Numbered from the stretch's first letter, positions 7,029-14,080 are shown. The stretch is DNA of 21,067 nt from CBFGTJ01 sp965651815 (GCA_965651815.1 CBFGTJ010000036.1:1-21067); one strand, 5' to 3'. The notes: generated by a model not told the origin, from the sequence alone. Program-made: numbers and translations.

Positions 7029-8803
7029 GCGCCGTGCTCCTGGAGCCACAGCTCGAGCAGCGCCACCTGCCACAGCGGGTTGCCGCGCAGCGGGGTGAGC
7101 GACCCGTTCGGGTCGGCGAGCAGGGCATCGACCGCTTCGGTCCGGAACAACCCCCGCTCCTTCGCCCTCGGCGAGCGCAGCACGTCGCCCACCATGTCGA
7201 GCACCGGACCCTCGAGGTGCGACAGCGCCGGCACCGGGAAGTAGCCCTTCGGCCGGTCGATCACCTCGTGGGGCAGCACCGACCGGGCCGCCTCCTTGAG
7301 CACGCCCTTGCCGTCCTGGGCGAGCTTCAGCTCCGGCGGGCAGGCGGCGGCCAGCTCGACCAGCTCGTGGTCGAGGAACGGCACCCGGGCCTCCAGCCCG
7401 TGGGCCATGGTCATGTTGTCGACCCGCTTCACCGGGTCCTCCACCAGCATCACCTGGGTGTCGAGGCGCAGCGCCCGGTCCACCGCGGTCGACGCACCCG
7501 GTCGCGAGAAGTGCTCCTCGACGAACCGCCGGCTCACGTCCTCGTCCACGAGGTGCGCCGGCTCGACGAGCGCCGCGACGCCCGCGTGGTCCCGGTCGAA
7601 GAACACCCGGGCGTACTCGTCGACGCCGAGCCCGTCGACCGCCGCGAGCGGCGGGTACCAGCGGTACCCCGCGAAGACCTCGTCCGCGCCCTGGCCGGAC
7701 TGGACCACCTTCACGTGCTTGGCGACCTCCCTGCTCAGAAGGTGGAACGCCACCACGTCGTGGCTGACCATCGGCTCGCTCATCGCGGCGATCGCCTCCT
7801 CCAGCGCGGCGGGGAGGTCGACCGACGGGATCCGGATCTGGTGGTGGTCGGTGCCGAAGGCCTGGGCGATCACGTCGGAGTACTTGAACTCGTCGCCCTC
7901 GATGGTCCCGTGGGACTCGAACCCGATGCTGAACGTCTGCAGGTCCTGCTGCCCGCCCTCGGCGAGCAGCGCGGTGATCAGGCTGGAGTCGACCCCACCG
8001 GAGAGCAGCACGCCCACCGGCACGTCCGCGACCCGGCGCCGGTCGACCGCGGTGCGGAGCGCGGCGAGGACCGCGTCGCTCCAGTCCCGGGCCGACATGC
8101 CGTCGCGGGGCGGCGCCGCGTCGAAGTCGAGGTCCCAGTAGCGACGCTCGTGGCGGGTGCCGTCCGCCTCGATCCGCAGGATCGTCGCCGGTGGCAGCTT
8201 GCGGACCTCGGCGAGGATCGTGCGGGGCGCGGGCACCACCGAGTGGAAGGTCAGGTAGTGGTGCAGGGCGACCGGGTCGATCTCGGTGCCGACCCCGCCA
8301 CCGCGCAGCAGCGCCGGCAGGCTGGACGCGAACCGGAGGCGGCCACCGCGCTCGTGCAGGTAGAGGGGCTTGATGCCGAGGCGGTCCCGCACCAGGGTCA
8401 CCTCGTCCCGGTCGCGGTCGACGAGCGCGAAGGCGAACATGCCCTGCAGCCGGTCGATCACGCCCTCGCCCCACTCGCGCCAGCCCTTGAGGATCACCTC
8501 GGTGTCGCCGTGGGAGAAGAACCGGTGCCCCTGGGCCTCGAGCTCGGCCCGCAGCGCTTCGTAGTTGTAGATGCAGCCGTTGAACACGATCGTGAGACCC
8601 AGATGGGGGTCCACCATCGGCTGCGCCGCGTGGTCGCTCAGGTCGATCACCTTCAGGCGCCGGTGGCCGAGCGCGACGCGGCCCTGGCTCCAGGAGCCCG
8701 CGCCGTCGGGCCCCCGGGGGCTCAGCTGGTTCGACATCCGGGCGACCGCGGCGGTGTCCGGCTCTCGTCCGGGCGCGGCGACTTCGCCAGCGAAACCGCA
8801 CAT
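7025..8803 (-). CDS. asnO: AsnB/GlmS-type glutamine amidotransferase of NAGGN synthesis
   Basis: The product is 592 residues with class II glutamine amidotransferase and asparagine synthetase domains. Cys2 (MCGFAGEV) is the glutaminase nucleophile after loss of Met1, followed by SPRGPDG, GHRRL and FNGCIYNYE, as in AsnB. The synthetase half has the ATP pyrophosphatase loop LLSGGVDSS at 267-274 and GQGADEVFAGYRW. In the NAGGN trio this enzyme turns the C-terminal carboxyl of N-acetylglutaminylglutamine into the amide, using glutamine and ATP. I chose the ATG at 8803, because an upstream ATG would displace the obligatory Cys2. A GAGG sequence lies 12 bases before it. It is the first gene of the operon and stands behind a SigB/SigF-like promoter. 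Ordinary asparagine synthetase AsnB is the alternative; the neighbours argue strongly for the NAGGN role. Confidence 0.93.
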   Translation of the reverse strand: MCGFAGEVAAPGREPDTAAVARMSNQLSPRGPDGAGSWSQGRVALGHRRLKVIDLSDHAAQPMVDPHLGLTIVFNGCIYNYEALRAELEAQGHRFFSHGDTEVILKGWREWGEGVIDRLQGMFAFALVDRDRDEVTLVRDRLGIKPLYLHERGGRLRFASSLPALLRGGGVGTEIDPVALHHYLTFHSVVPAPRTILAEVRKLPPATILRIEADGTRHERRYWDLDFDAAPPRDGMSARDWSDAVLAALRTAVDRRRVADVPVGVLLSGGVDSSLITALLAEGGQQDLQTFSIGFESHGTIEGDEFKYSDVIAQAFGTDHHQIRIPSVDLPAALEEAIAAMSEPMVSHDVVAFHLLSREVAKHVKVVQSGQGADEVFAGYRWYPPLAAVDGLGVDEYARVFFDRDHAGVAALVEPAHLVDEDVSRRFVEEHFSRPGASTAVDRALRLDTQVMLVEDPVKRVDNMTMAHGLEARVPFLDHELVELAAACPPELKLAQDGKGVLKEAARSVLPHEVIDRPKGYFPVPALSHLEGPVLDMVGDVLRSPRAKERGLFRTEAVDALLADPNGSLTPLRGNPLWQVALLELWLQEHGA

Positions 8804-8843
8804 CGGTGACCACATCCTCACGTCGGGTCGGGTACAGCGGTCC

Positions 8844-8869
8844 GTACCCATGCTCCCACGCCGACAAAC
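8844..8869 (-). promoter_or_regulatory. SigB/SigF-type stress promoter of the NAGGN operon
   Basis: On the minus strand GTTT (8869-8866) is followed by a 16-base spacer and GGGTAC (8849-8844). This matches the general-stress sigma pattern known for Streptomyces SigB (GNNT-N14-16-GGGTAC) and mycobacterial SigF (GTTT-N15-17-GGGTAT). A start site about seven bases beyond it would give a leader of ~34 bases before asnO. The -10 is also one arm of an inverted repeat, GGGTAC-N8-GTACCC (8830-8849). Confidence 0.6.
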
Positions 8870-8887
8870 GGCGCCGCGACCGGGGGG

Positions 8888-9403
8888 TCAGCCGGTGGGC
8901 TGCTCCGCCTGCTGGAGCGACTCCAGCACCGCTTCGGCGATGTCACCGAGGACGTCGAGCTGCTCGGGGGTCAGCACGTCGACGAAGTGGCGGCGGACCT
9001 CCGCGACGTGGCGCGGCGCGGCGGCCTCGATCGCCGCCCGACCCTCCGGGGTGAGCGACACGAACGCGCCCCGACCATCGGTGGGGCACTCGCTGCGCTC
9101 CAGCAGTCCGCGCTGCTCCATCCGCCGGAGCTGGTGCGAGAGGCGGCTCTTCTCCCACTGCAGGGCGCGGACGAGCTCGAAGATGCGCAGCCGGTCCTCC
9201 GGCGCTTCCGACAGGTGGACCAGCACGTCGTAGTCGGCGTCCGACAGCCCCGAGTCGCGCACGAGCGACCGGCGGAGGTGTGCGCCGAGCTGGGCCTGCA
9301 TCCGGATGAGCCCGCGCCACGCGCGCTGCTCGCGCTCGTCGAGCCAGCGGACCTGTGCGTCGTCGTCCACGAGGGTTCCTCCCCCTGTCGTGTGACGCTC
9401 CAT
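8888..9403 (-). CDS. MarR-family transcription regulator
   Basis: This 171-residue protein has a winged helix-turn-helix. The sequence runs from a dimerisation helix (REQRAWRGLIRMQAQLGAHLRRSL), through SGLSDADYDVLVHLSEAPEDRLRIFELVRAL, to the recognition segment QWEKSRLSHQLRRMEQRGLLERSECPTDGRGAFVSLTPEGR, which includes the wing. The C-terminal dimer helices follow. It is of the actinobacterial type often found near redox or small-molecule genes; the ligand is unknown. I chose the ATG at 9403, which has TAGGAGG five bases upstream. A second start, GTG at 9370, also has a good GGGGGAGGAACCCTC site and would remove 11 residues that are not conserved. It lies 84 bases upstream of asnO on the same strand. 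Control of the NAGGN operon is possible but not shown. An inverted repeat is present at that promoter. Confidence 0.9.
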   Translation of the reverse strand: MERHTTGGGTLVDDDAQVRWLDEREQRAWRGLIRMQAQLGAHLRRSLVRDSGLSDADYDVLVHLSEAPEDRLRIFELVRALQWEKSRLSHQLRRMEQRGLLERSECPTDGRGAFVSLTPEGRAAIEAAAPRHVAEVRRHFVDVLTPEQLDVLGDIAEAVLESLQQAEQPTG

Positions 9404-9484
9404 CTTCGCCTCCTACGAGGGCCACCGTCGGGGTTCGCCCCCGGACCTACCCACGATGGCAGCTCGGGACCGATGCCGGGACGC

Positions 9485-9517
9485 GGAGGGGCCCCGGTCG
9501 ACGACCGGGGCCCCTCC
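9485..9517 (-). terminator. GC-rich 15-bp hairpin after the small lipoprotein gene
   Basis: A perfect 15-base stem (arms 9485-9499 and 9503-9517) with a 3-base loop lies 55 bases downstream of the stop of the lipoprotein gene at 9572. No T-run follows on either strand, so it is a U-less hairpin that could act in termination. It separates that gene from marR. Confidence 0.6.
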
Positions 9518-9571
9518 CTCACCTGGTGTCGGTCGCGCTCACGTGATGGTGGTCACGCGAGCGCGGCGTGG

Positions 9572-10249
9572 TCAGGGCGTGCCCACCTCGAAGCTGAGGT
9601 CGGCGAACGTCGTGCCCACCAGCATCGGGCCGATCAGCGCACCGAGGCCGCCGCAGTCGGCAGCGCCCGGAGGCGTGAGGGCGAAGTCGTCGGCGTGCAC
9701 CGAGAGCACCCCGGTCTCGCCGTCGATCTCACCGGTGAAGTTGTACGAGGTGTTCGCCACGCACGGCTGCGGCATCGGCGCCGGACCGTCACCCGCGTCG
9801 AGCGACGCGATGGTGATGTCGATCCCGGTCGTGAAGCTGCCCGCGCCGGTCGCCGGGTCGAAGAACCCGACCGCCGTGCCGGTCTGCTCCGCGGTGAGGC
9901 CGACGGTCAGCGCCGCTCCGATCGGGCTGGCCTCCTCGGAGATCTCCAGCGCACCGTCCTCGATGTCGAGGTTCGCGTAGAAGAGCCCGTTGTCGCCGAG
10001 CAGCCACGCGCCGTTGGCCGTGCCGGTGAACGGCAGGGTCGCCACGTTGGGCTCCTCAGGAGTGCCCCGGTCGATCGACAGCCCCAGCTCCAGCGGCGAG
10101 CTGAAGTTGATGCGGTCCGGACCGTCCGGCAGCGTCGTCGGCGTGGGCTCCTCCGGTGGAGGGATGCACGCTGCGGCGACCAGTGCCAGTGCCGCTCCCA
10201 GGATCGCGAGGTGCGCGGAACGCGCGCGCCCCCGAGCAGTTGCCTTCAT
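9572..10249 (-). CDS. Small secreted lipoprotein of unknown function
   Basis: This 225-residue protein has a basic start, a hydrophobic stretch and a lipobox ending at Cys28 (LVAAAC). A Pro/Thr-rich linker (IPPPEEPTPTTLP) follows. The mature part is strand-rich and acidic, with many Gly/Thr/Asp residues, and has two more cysteines (QPCVANT, AADCGGLG) that could form a disulfide. I recognise no family. It looks like an extracytoplasmic substrate- or surface-binding lipoprotein of about 20 kDa. I chose the ATG at 10249, which follows a GGGGGAAAG sequence; a GTG codon directly before it is an alternative. The gene has its own TTGATG-N17-TACCGT promoter, diverges from the Gmad2 membrane protein gene and is followed by a strong hairpin, so it appears monocistronic. 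Confidence 0.85.
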   Translation of the reverse strand: MKATARGRARSAHLAILGAALALVAAACIPPPEEPTPTTLPDGPDRINFSSPLELGLSIDRGTPEEPNVATLPFTGTANGAWLLGDNGLFYANLDIEDGALEISEEASPIGAALTVGLTAEQTGTAVGFFDPATGAGSFTTGIDITIASLDAGDGPAPMPQPCVANTSYNFTGEIDGETGVLSVHADDFALTPPGAADCGGLGALIGPMLVGTTFADLSFEVGTP

Positions 10250-10323
10250 CACTTTCCCCCTGTGTCGCGGACCCCGCCCCCGGCGCCAGGTGGGCGCCGC
10301 CCCAGAGCCGGGCCGCGCCCGGC

Positions 10324-10352
10324 ACGGTACCGAACAAGGTTGTCGACATCAA
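10324..10352 (-). promoter_or_regulatory. SigA-type promoter of the small lipoprotein gene
   Basis: TTGATG (10352-10347), a 17-base spacer and TACCGT (10329-10324) match the actinobacterial housekeeping pattern (TTGAC/N-N17-TANNNT). The start site would fall near 10317, inside a perfect 7-bp hairpin (GCCGGGC-CGC-GCCCGGC, 10307-10323), giving a leader of about 68 bases. Confidence 0.55.
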
Positions 10353-10354
10353 CC
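10338..10354. promoter_or_regulatory. Inverted repeat GGTTG-N7-CAACC over the -35 region (candidate operator)
   Basis: GGTTGTCGACATCAACC has 5-base arms around an inner TGTCGACA palindrome, and it overlaps the -35 of the lipoprotein promoter. TTG-N-CAA symmetry is common at MarR-family operators, and a marR gene is about 0.9 kb away; this link is only a guess. Confidence 0.4.
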
Positions 10355-10367
10355 AATCTGCATCCGA

Positions 10368-10383
10368 AGTGCAGATCTGCACT
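10368..10383. promoter_or_regulatory. Perfect 16-bp palindrome AGTGCAGATCTGCACT
   Basis: AGTGCAGATCTGCACT is its own reverse complement. It sits nine bases before the ATG of the Gmad2 gene and on the far side of the lipoprotein promoter. It could be an operator, or it could form a hairpin near the ribosome-binding region of the plus-strand transcript. Confidence 0.5.
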
Positions 10384-10392
10384 ACTGGACCC

Positions 10393-11232
10393 ATGGCTGA
10401 TCCGAACGGTCCCGACGACACGCACAACGCCCTCGACGACCCCGCCGGGGACGAGGAGCGTGACGACCGGCGCGCCGCGACGGCGATCGTGGCGGTGCTC
10501 GCCGTCGCCGTCATCGTCGCCCTCGCGTGGTGGCTGCTGGCCGGGGACGAGGACGACGAGCCTGCGGGTACGACGTCGTCGTCGACCTCGACCTCGACCA
10601 CGTCCACCAGCGAACCGGAGGCCACGGCGAGCTCGGCACCGACCTCCTCGCCGGAGGCGACGTTCGCCCCGGAGCTGTCCGACGACGAGCTCGCGACGGT
10701 GGTGTGGCCCGACCAGGGGTCGAGCCGCCGCTTCGAGGACCCGGTCGCGGCCGCCCACTCGTTCGCGACCGACTTCCTCGGCTTCGTCGACCCGGTCGTC
10801 GGTGAGCTGCGCCAGGGCGACCAGCGCTCCGGTGAGGTCGAGGTCCGTCCCACCGCGGACGGGCCCGTGACCACCGTGCTGGTCCGTCAGTTCGGTGAGG
10901 GCACGTGGTGGGTGCTCGGGAGCCACACCCCCGACATCACCGTGGAGGCACCCCGGGCGGGCGCGACGGTCTCGAACCCGGTGGAGGTGGCCGGCACGGC
11001 CCGTGCCTTCGAGGGCAACGTCGAGGTGCTCGTCCACGAGGACGGGTCGGACGAGCCGGTCGGGCGCGGCCACGTCACCGGGGGAGGGGGCGGCGAGGCC
11101 GCGCCGTTCCGGGGAGCGATCGACCACGCACCGGGGGCGGGCCCCTGGGGTGCGGTCGTGTTCCGCACGACCAGTGCCGAGGACGGCCGGGTCTGGCAGG
11201 CGACGGTGGTCAGGGTCCGCCTGGGTGGGTGA
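10393..11232 (+). CDS. Membrane-anchored protein with a Gmad2 (Ig-like) domain
   Basis: This 279-residue protein has an acidic cytoplasmic N-terminus and one transmembrane helix (28-50, TAIVAVLAVAVIVALAWWLLA). A low-complexity Ser/Thr/Glu linker (about 57-90) follows, then an extracytoplasmic region. Residues 182-278 match the Gmad2 pattern: ITVEAPRAGATVSNPVEVAGTARAFEGNVEVLV. This Ig-like module was first described in spore germination GerM-like proteins and occurs widely in non-sporulating actinobacteria; its ligand is unclear. The segment between linker and Gmad2 (91-180, with FEDPVAAAHSFATDFLGF) may be another small domain. The only sensible start is the ATG at 10393, which has a weak SD (GGA) and a 16-bp palindrome just before it. 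The gene converges on sulP and overlaps it by 23 bases at the 3' end. Membrane topology is clear; the physiological role is not. Confidence 0.85.
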   Translation: MADPNGPDDTHNALDDPAGDEERDDRRAATAIVAVLAVAVIVALAWWLLAGDEDDEPAGTTSSSTSTSTTSTSEPEATASSAPTSSPEATFAPELSDDELATVVWPDQGSSRRFEDPVAAAHSFATDFLGFVDPVVGELRQGDQRSGEVEVRPTADGPVTTVLVRQFGEGTWWVLGSHTPDITVEAPRAGATVSNPVEVAGTARAFEGNVEVLVHEDGSDEPVGRGHVTGGGGGEAAPFRGAIDHAPGAGPWGAVVFRTTSAEDGRVWQATVVRVRLGG

Positions 11233-12943
11233 CCTCGCCGGCCACGTGCTCGCGGGCGTGTGCGACCGCGTCCGACAGGTCAGCGAACACGTGCCCGTCC
11301 CTGGTGAGCCGGTCGAGGGCACCGACCGCCTCGAGCACCCGCAGGTGCTCCGGGCGTGCACCCTTCACCAGCACCGTGATCCCGCGGTGCTCCAGGTCGT
11401 CGATGATCTCGCGGATCGCCTGGGCGCCGGTGGCGTCGAGCACCTTCACCTGGGGCAGGCGCAGGATGACCACCCGCACGTCGGCGACGTGGCTGAGGGC
11501 GGCGAGGAACCGCTGCGCGGCGCCGAAGAAGAGGGCACCGTCGACGCGGTAGGTGACGATGTGGTCGCGCAGCAGTTCGCGACCCTCGGCGGCATCGAGG
11601 ACCTCCGGCTCACCCGCGTCGGGGTCCTCGAGGTCGATGGTCGTCCGCGTCACCGCGGTGGTCCGCGCGACGCTGACCAGCGCGAGGACCGCGGCGACCG
11701 CGACACCGATCTGCACGGCGAGGATCAGGTCGAACGCCACGGTCGCCACCGCCGTCAGCACGAGCACGAACGCGTCCTGGCGCGTGCTGCGCAGGATCGA
11801 GCGGACGTTGTGCGTCTCGACCATGCGCACCGCGGTGACCATCAGCACGCCGGCGAGCGCGGCCAGGGGGATCCTCGCGACGAGGCCCGAGCCCACGAGC
11901 ACGACCACGACCAGCACGAGCGAGTGCACGACCGCGGCGAACCGTGATCGGGCCCCGGCCCGGACGTTGACCGCGGTCCGGGCGATCGCGCCGGTCGCGG
12001 GCATGCCGCCGAACACGGTCGATGCGACGTTGGCGAGGCCCTGCCCGAACAGCTCGCGGTCCGGGTCGTGGCGCGAGGTGTCGCTCATGCCGTCGGCGAC
12101 CTTGGCGGACAGCAGGCTCTCGATCGCCGCCAGCGCAGCCACCGCGAACGCGGCGGACAGGTAGCGGTCCAGCTCCGAGAACGGGATGTCGGGCATCGAC
12201 GGCAGCGGCAGCGAGGAGGGCAGCGCACCGATCGTGGCGACGTCCCACCCCGCGACGGAGGCCACGACGGTCGCCAGCACGACCGCGACGAGCGAGGCGG
12301 GCAGCGAGCGGTGCAGCCGCGGCCCGACGGCCATCACCACGGCGACGAGCGCGACCAGCCCCAGCGCGGCGAGGGAACCGTCGGTGATCGCGTCGATCAC
12401 CGCGGCGAACGCGACCGCGGCGGTGTTCTCGCCCTCGGGCGTCGACACCCCGAGCGCGGCGGGCACCTGCTGCAGGAAGATGATCACGGCGATGCCGAGG
12501 GTGAATCCCTCGATCACCGGCCAGGGGATGTACGACACCACGCGGCCGAGCCGCAGCACCCCCGCGACGGTCACGAGGATGCCGGCCAGGATGCCGACCA
12601 CGACGACCGCGTCGGTGCCGTGGCGCGCCACGAGCGGGACCAGGACGACCGTCATCGCGCCGGTGGGTCCCGACACCTGGACGTTGGAGCCGCCGAAGAC
12701 CGCCGCGACCAGCCCGGCCACGATCGCGGTCGTCAGCCCCGCCGCGGCACCCAGCCCGGTCGTGATGCCGAAGGCGAGGGCGAGGGGGAGCGCGACGACG
12801 CCGACGGTGAGGCCGGCGACGAGGTCGGCCTTCCAGGTCCGCGAGAAGTCCTTGTAGTCGTCGCGGCGCGGCATCACCCGCCGGATCGCGTCGCCGAGCC
12901 CGCGCCGGATCGGCCGTGCTGCACCGGGAGCCGTCGTCGTCAC
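11210..12943 (-). CDS. SulP-family anion transporter with STAS domain
   Basis: This 577-residue protein has a cytoplasmic start (basic, ~40 residues) and about twelve hydrophobic segments. They contain typical SLC26/SulP motifs: DLVAGLTVGVVALPLALAFG, VQVSGPTGAMTVVLVPLV and FGGMPATGAIARTAVNVRAGARSR. A C-terminal STAS domain follows (about 460-560), with LRLPQVKVLDATGAQAIREI. The family carries sulfate, bicarbonate or other anions across the cytoplasmic membrane; the substrate cannot be told here. In the STAS loop the residue corresponding to the phosphorylatable serine of SpoIIAA-like proteins is alanine/threonine. The GTG start at 12943 overlaps the ArsR stop codon (GTGA) and has GAGGTG upstream, so it is in one operon with and probably controlled by ArsR. 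Its last 23 bases overlap the convergent Gmad2 gene. Confidence 0.93.
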   Translation of the reverse strand: MTTTAPGAARPIRRGLGDAIRRVMPRRDDYKDFSRTWKADLVAGLTVGVVALPLALAFGITTGLGAAAGLTTAIVAGLVAAVFGGSNVQVSGPTGAMTVVLVPLVARHGTDAVVVVGILAGILVTVAGVLRLGRVVSYIPWPVIEGFTLGIAVIIFLQQVPAALGVSTPEGENTAAVAFAAVIDAITDGSLAALGLVALVAVVMAVGPRLHRSLPASLVAVVLATVVASVAGWDVATIGALPSSLPLPSMPDIPFSELDRYLSAAFAVAALAAIESLLSAKVADGMSDTSRHDPDRELFGQGLANVASTVFGGMPATGAIARTAVNVRAGARSRFAAVVHSLVLVVVVLVGSGLVARIPLAALAGVLMVTAVRMVETHNVRSILRSTRQDAFVLVLTAVATVAFDLILAVQIGVAVAAVLALVSVARTTAVTRTTIDLEDPDAGEPEVLDAAEGRELLRDHIVTYRVDGALFFGAAQRFLAALSHVADVRVVILRLPQVKVLDATGAQAIREIIDDLEHRGITVLVKGARPEHLRVLEAVGALDRLTRDGHVFADLSDAVAHAREHVAGEVTHPGGP

Positions 12944-13299
12944 GGGCCCACCTCGGCGGAGAGGTCGTCGAGCAGTTCGCTCGAGTCCGCCAGCACCACC
13001 ATGAGCACCTGCCGCGCGGCGGAGAGCAGCTCCGCCACGACGGGGTCCTTGAGCGAGTAGACGACCGAGGACCCCTCCTTGCGCGTCGACACGATGCCGG
13101 TGCGCCGTAGCACGGCGAGCTGCTGGGAGAGGTGCGAGGACTCGATCCCCACGAGCGGCTGCATGTCGCCGACCGTGTGCTCACCGGTGGCGAGCACCTC
13201 GAGGACGCGCACGCGCGCGGGGTGGCCGAGCGCCTTGAACAGCTCGGCCTTGACCTCGGACAGCGGACGGTTCGGCTCGGGAGGGGCAGTCGACGACAT
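12940..13299 (-). CDS. ArsR/SmtB-family repressor, cysteine-free
   Basis: This 119-residue winged-helix regulator shows the standard run: ELFKALGHPARVRVLEVLATGEHTVGDMQ, the recognition helix ESSHLSQQLAVLRRTGIV, and the wing TRKEGSSVVYSL. The family forms dimers that bind palindromes at their own promoters and release them upon binding a ligand. This protein contains no cysteine, so the classical As(III)/Cd-type thiolate site is absent; the ligand may be a non-metal or a metal bound through His/Asp. The stop overlaps the sulP start. The ATG at 13299 has no SD and lies eight bases after a TATGAT -10 box, so the mRNA is likely leaderless. Palindromes cover the start codon and the -10 region, which is consistent with self-repression. 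Confidence 0.92.
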   Translation of the reverse strand: MSSTAPPEPNRPLSEVKAELFKALGHPARVRVLEVLATGEHTVGDMQPLVGIESSHLSQQLAVLRRTGIVSTRKEGSSVVYSLKDPVVAELLSAARQVLMVVLADSSELLDDLSAEVGP

Positions 13300-13316
13300 G
13301 AGATCTCATCATATGA
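13298..13316. promoter_or_regulatory. Palindromes at the arsR start (candidate ArsR operator)
   Basis: ATGAGATCTCAT (13298-13309) is a perfect palindrome that includes the start codon, and TCATATGA (13309-13316) is another that covers the -10 box. A TGAC-N6-GTCA pair (13314-13327) follows. ArsR repressors usually bind such AT-rich inverted repeats over their promoters. Confidence 0.5.
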
Positions 13317-13336
13317 CAAGATCGTCAGATAGTCAG
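13308..13336 (-). promoter_or_regulatory. Leaderless SigA-type promoter of the arsR-sulP operon
   Basis: CTGACT (13336-13331), a 17-base spacer and TATGAT (13313-13308) give a good -35/-10 pair. The -10 ends eight bases before the arsR ATG, so transcription should start at or next to the A of the ATG. The -35 lies inside the last codons of surE. Confidence 0.65.
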
Positions 13337-14080
13337 ATCGGCCTCCATTCCCAGGTCGGCGTGGCGCGGGCCCTCGCACACCGGGGACAGCGCGGTGTAG
13401 GTGGCGAACCGCTCCGCGACGAGCGCCACGTCGGTGCCCGGCTCCGGCGCCGCGTCCACCTCGCGGTACTCCATCGAGACGTAGCCGCTGCCCACCTCGG
13501 TCACGTTCGCCGTCACCGCGCCGAACGAGGCGAGCATGGCCGGCCGCAGCCCTCGGAGCCCCTCGCGCGCCACGTCGGGCACGTTCACGTTGAGCAGCAG
13601 CAGCTCGGGCCGGTCACGGAACCACTCGAGGACCACGCGTGCGACGAGGCCCGCGGTCTCCCAGTGGACGTCGGGACCGGACTCGATGGAGAACGCGATC
13701 GCGGGTGTCCCGTAGGTGAACGCCGTCGACGCGGCGCCCACCGTGCCCGAGTGCAGCACGGCGTGCCCGCAGTTCAGCCCGTGGTTCACGCCGGACAGCA
13801 GGAGGTCGGGCGCGGGGCCGAACGCCTCGTGGACCGCTGCCCGCGCGATGAAGGCCGGCGCGGCCTCGACACCGACGGCCCGTCCGACGCCCCCCAGGTC
13901 GACCTCGTGCACGAGGAACCGCCCGTCCCGTTCGACCGAGGTGAGCGACGCGCTCGCCCCGCTGCTGTCCCAGCTGGGTGCCGCGACCACCACCTCGTAG
14001 CCCGCTCCGACCGCGGCCGCGGCGAGGGTCCGCAGCCCCGTGGCGTCGATGCCGTCGTCGTTGGTGATGAGGGCGCGCAT
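13325..14080 (-). CDS. surE: 5'/3'-nucleotidase SurE
   Basis: The 251-residue protein matches SurE, a cytoplasmic metal-dependent nucleoside monophosphate phosphatase. Metal ligands are seen as D8 and D9 (ITNDDGIDATG), S39 in APSWDSSGASAS and N99 in LLLSGVNHGLN, followed by GHAVLHSGTVGAA. The stretch PAIAFSIESG and the NVNVPD segment are also typical. The ATG at 14080 has a strong GGAGG SD five bases upstream. The last codons contain the -35 box of arsR, so the two genes meet but are probably separate units. A GC-rich hairpin lies in the leader just upstream. SurE is often linked to stress survival; here its neighbour on the other side is a lipid-kinase gene, divergent. Function is confident by motif. 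Confidence 0.94.
   Translation of the reverse strand: MRALITNDDGIDATGLRTLAAAAVGAGYEVVVAAPSWDSSGASASLTSVERDGRFLVHEVDLGGVGRAVGVEAAPAFIARAAVHEAFGPAPDLLLSGVNHGLNCGHAVLHSGTVGAASTAFTYGTPAIAFSIESGPDVHWETAGLVARVVLEWFRDRPELLLLNVNVPDVAREGLRGLRPAMLASFGAVTANVTEVGSGYVSMEYREVDAAPEPGTDVALVAERFATYTALSPVCEGPRHADLGMEADLTI

Noticed and set aside
8801..8851. Upstream in-frame starts for asnO (8851 and the ATG at 8815)
   Set aside because: They would put residues before Cys2, which must become the N-terminal nucleophile after removal of Met.
10560..10665. Repetitive tcgtcgtcgacctcgacctcg stretch as a DNA repeat
   Set aside because: It encodes the Ser/Thr/Glu-rich linker of the Gmad2 protein and has no regular unit outside that coding frame.
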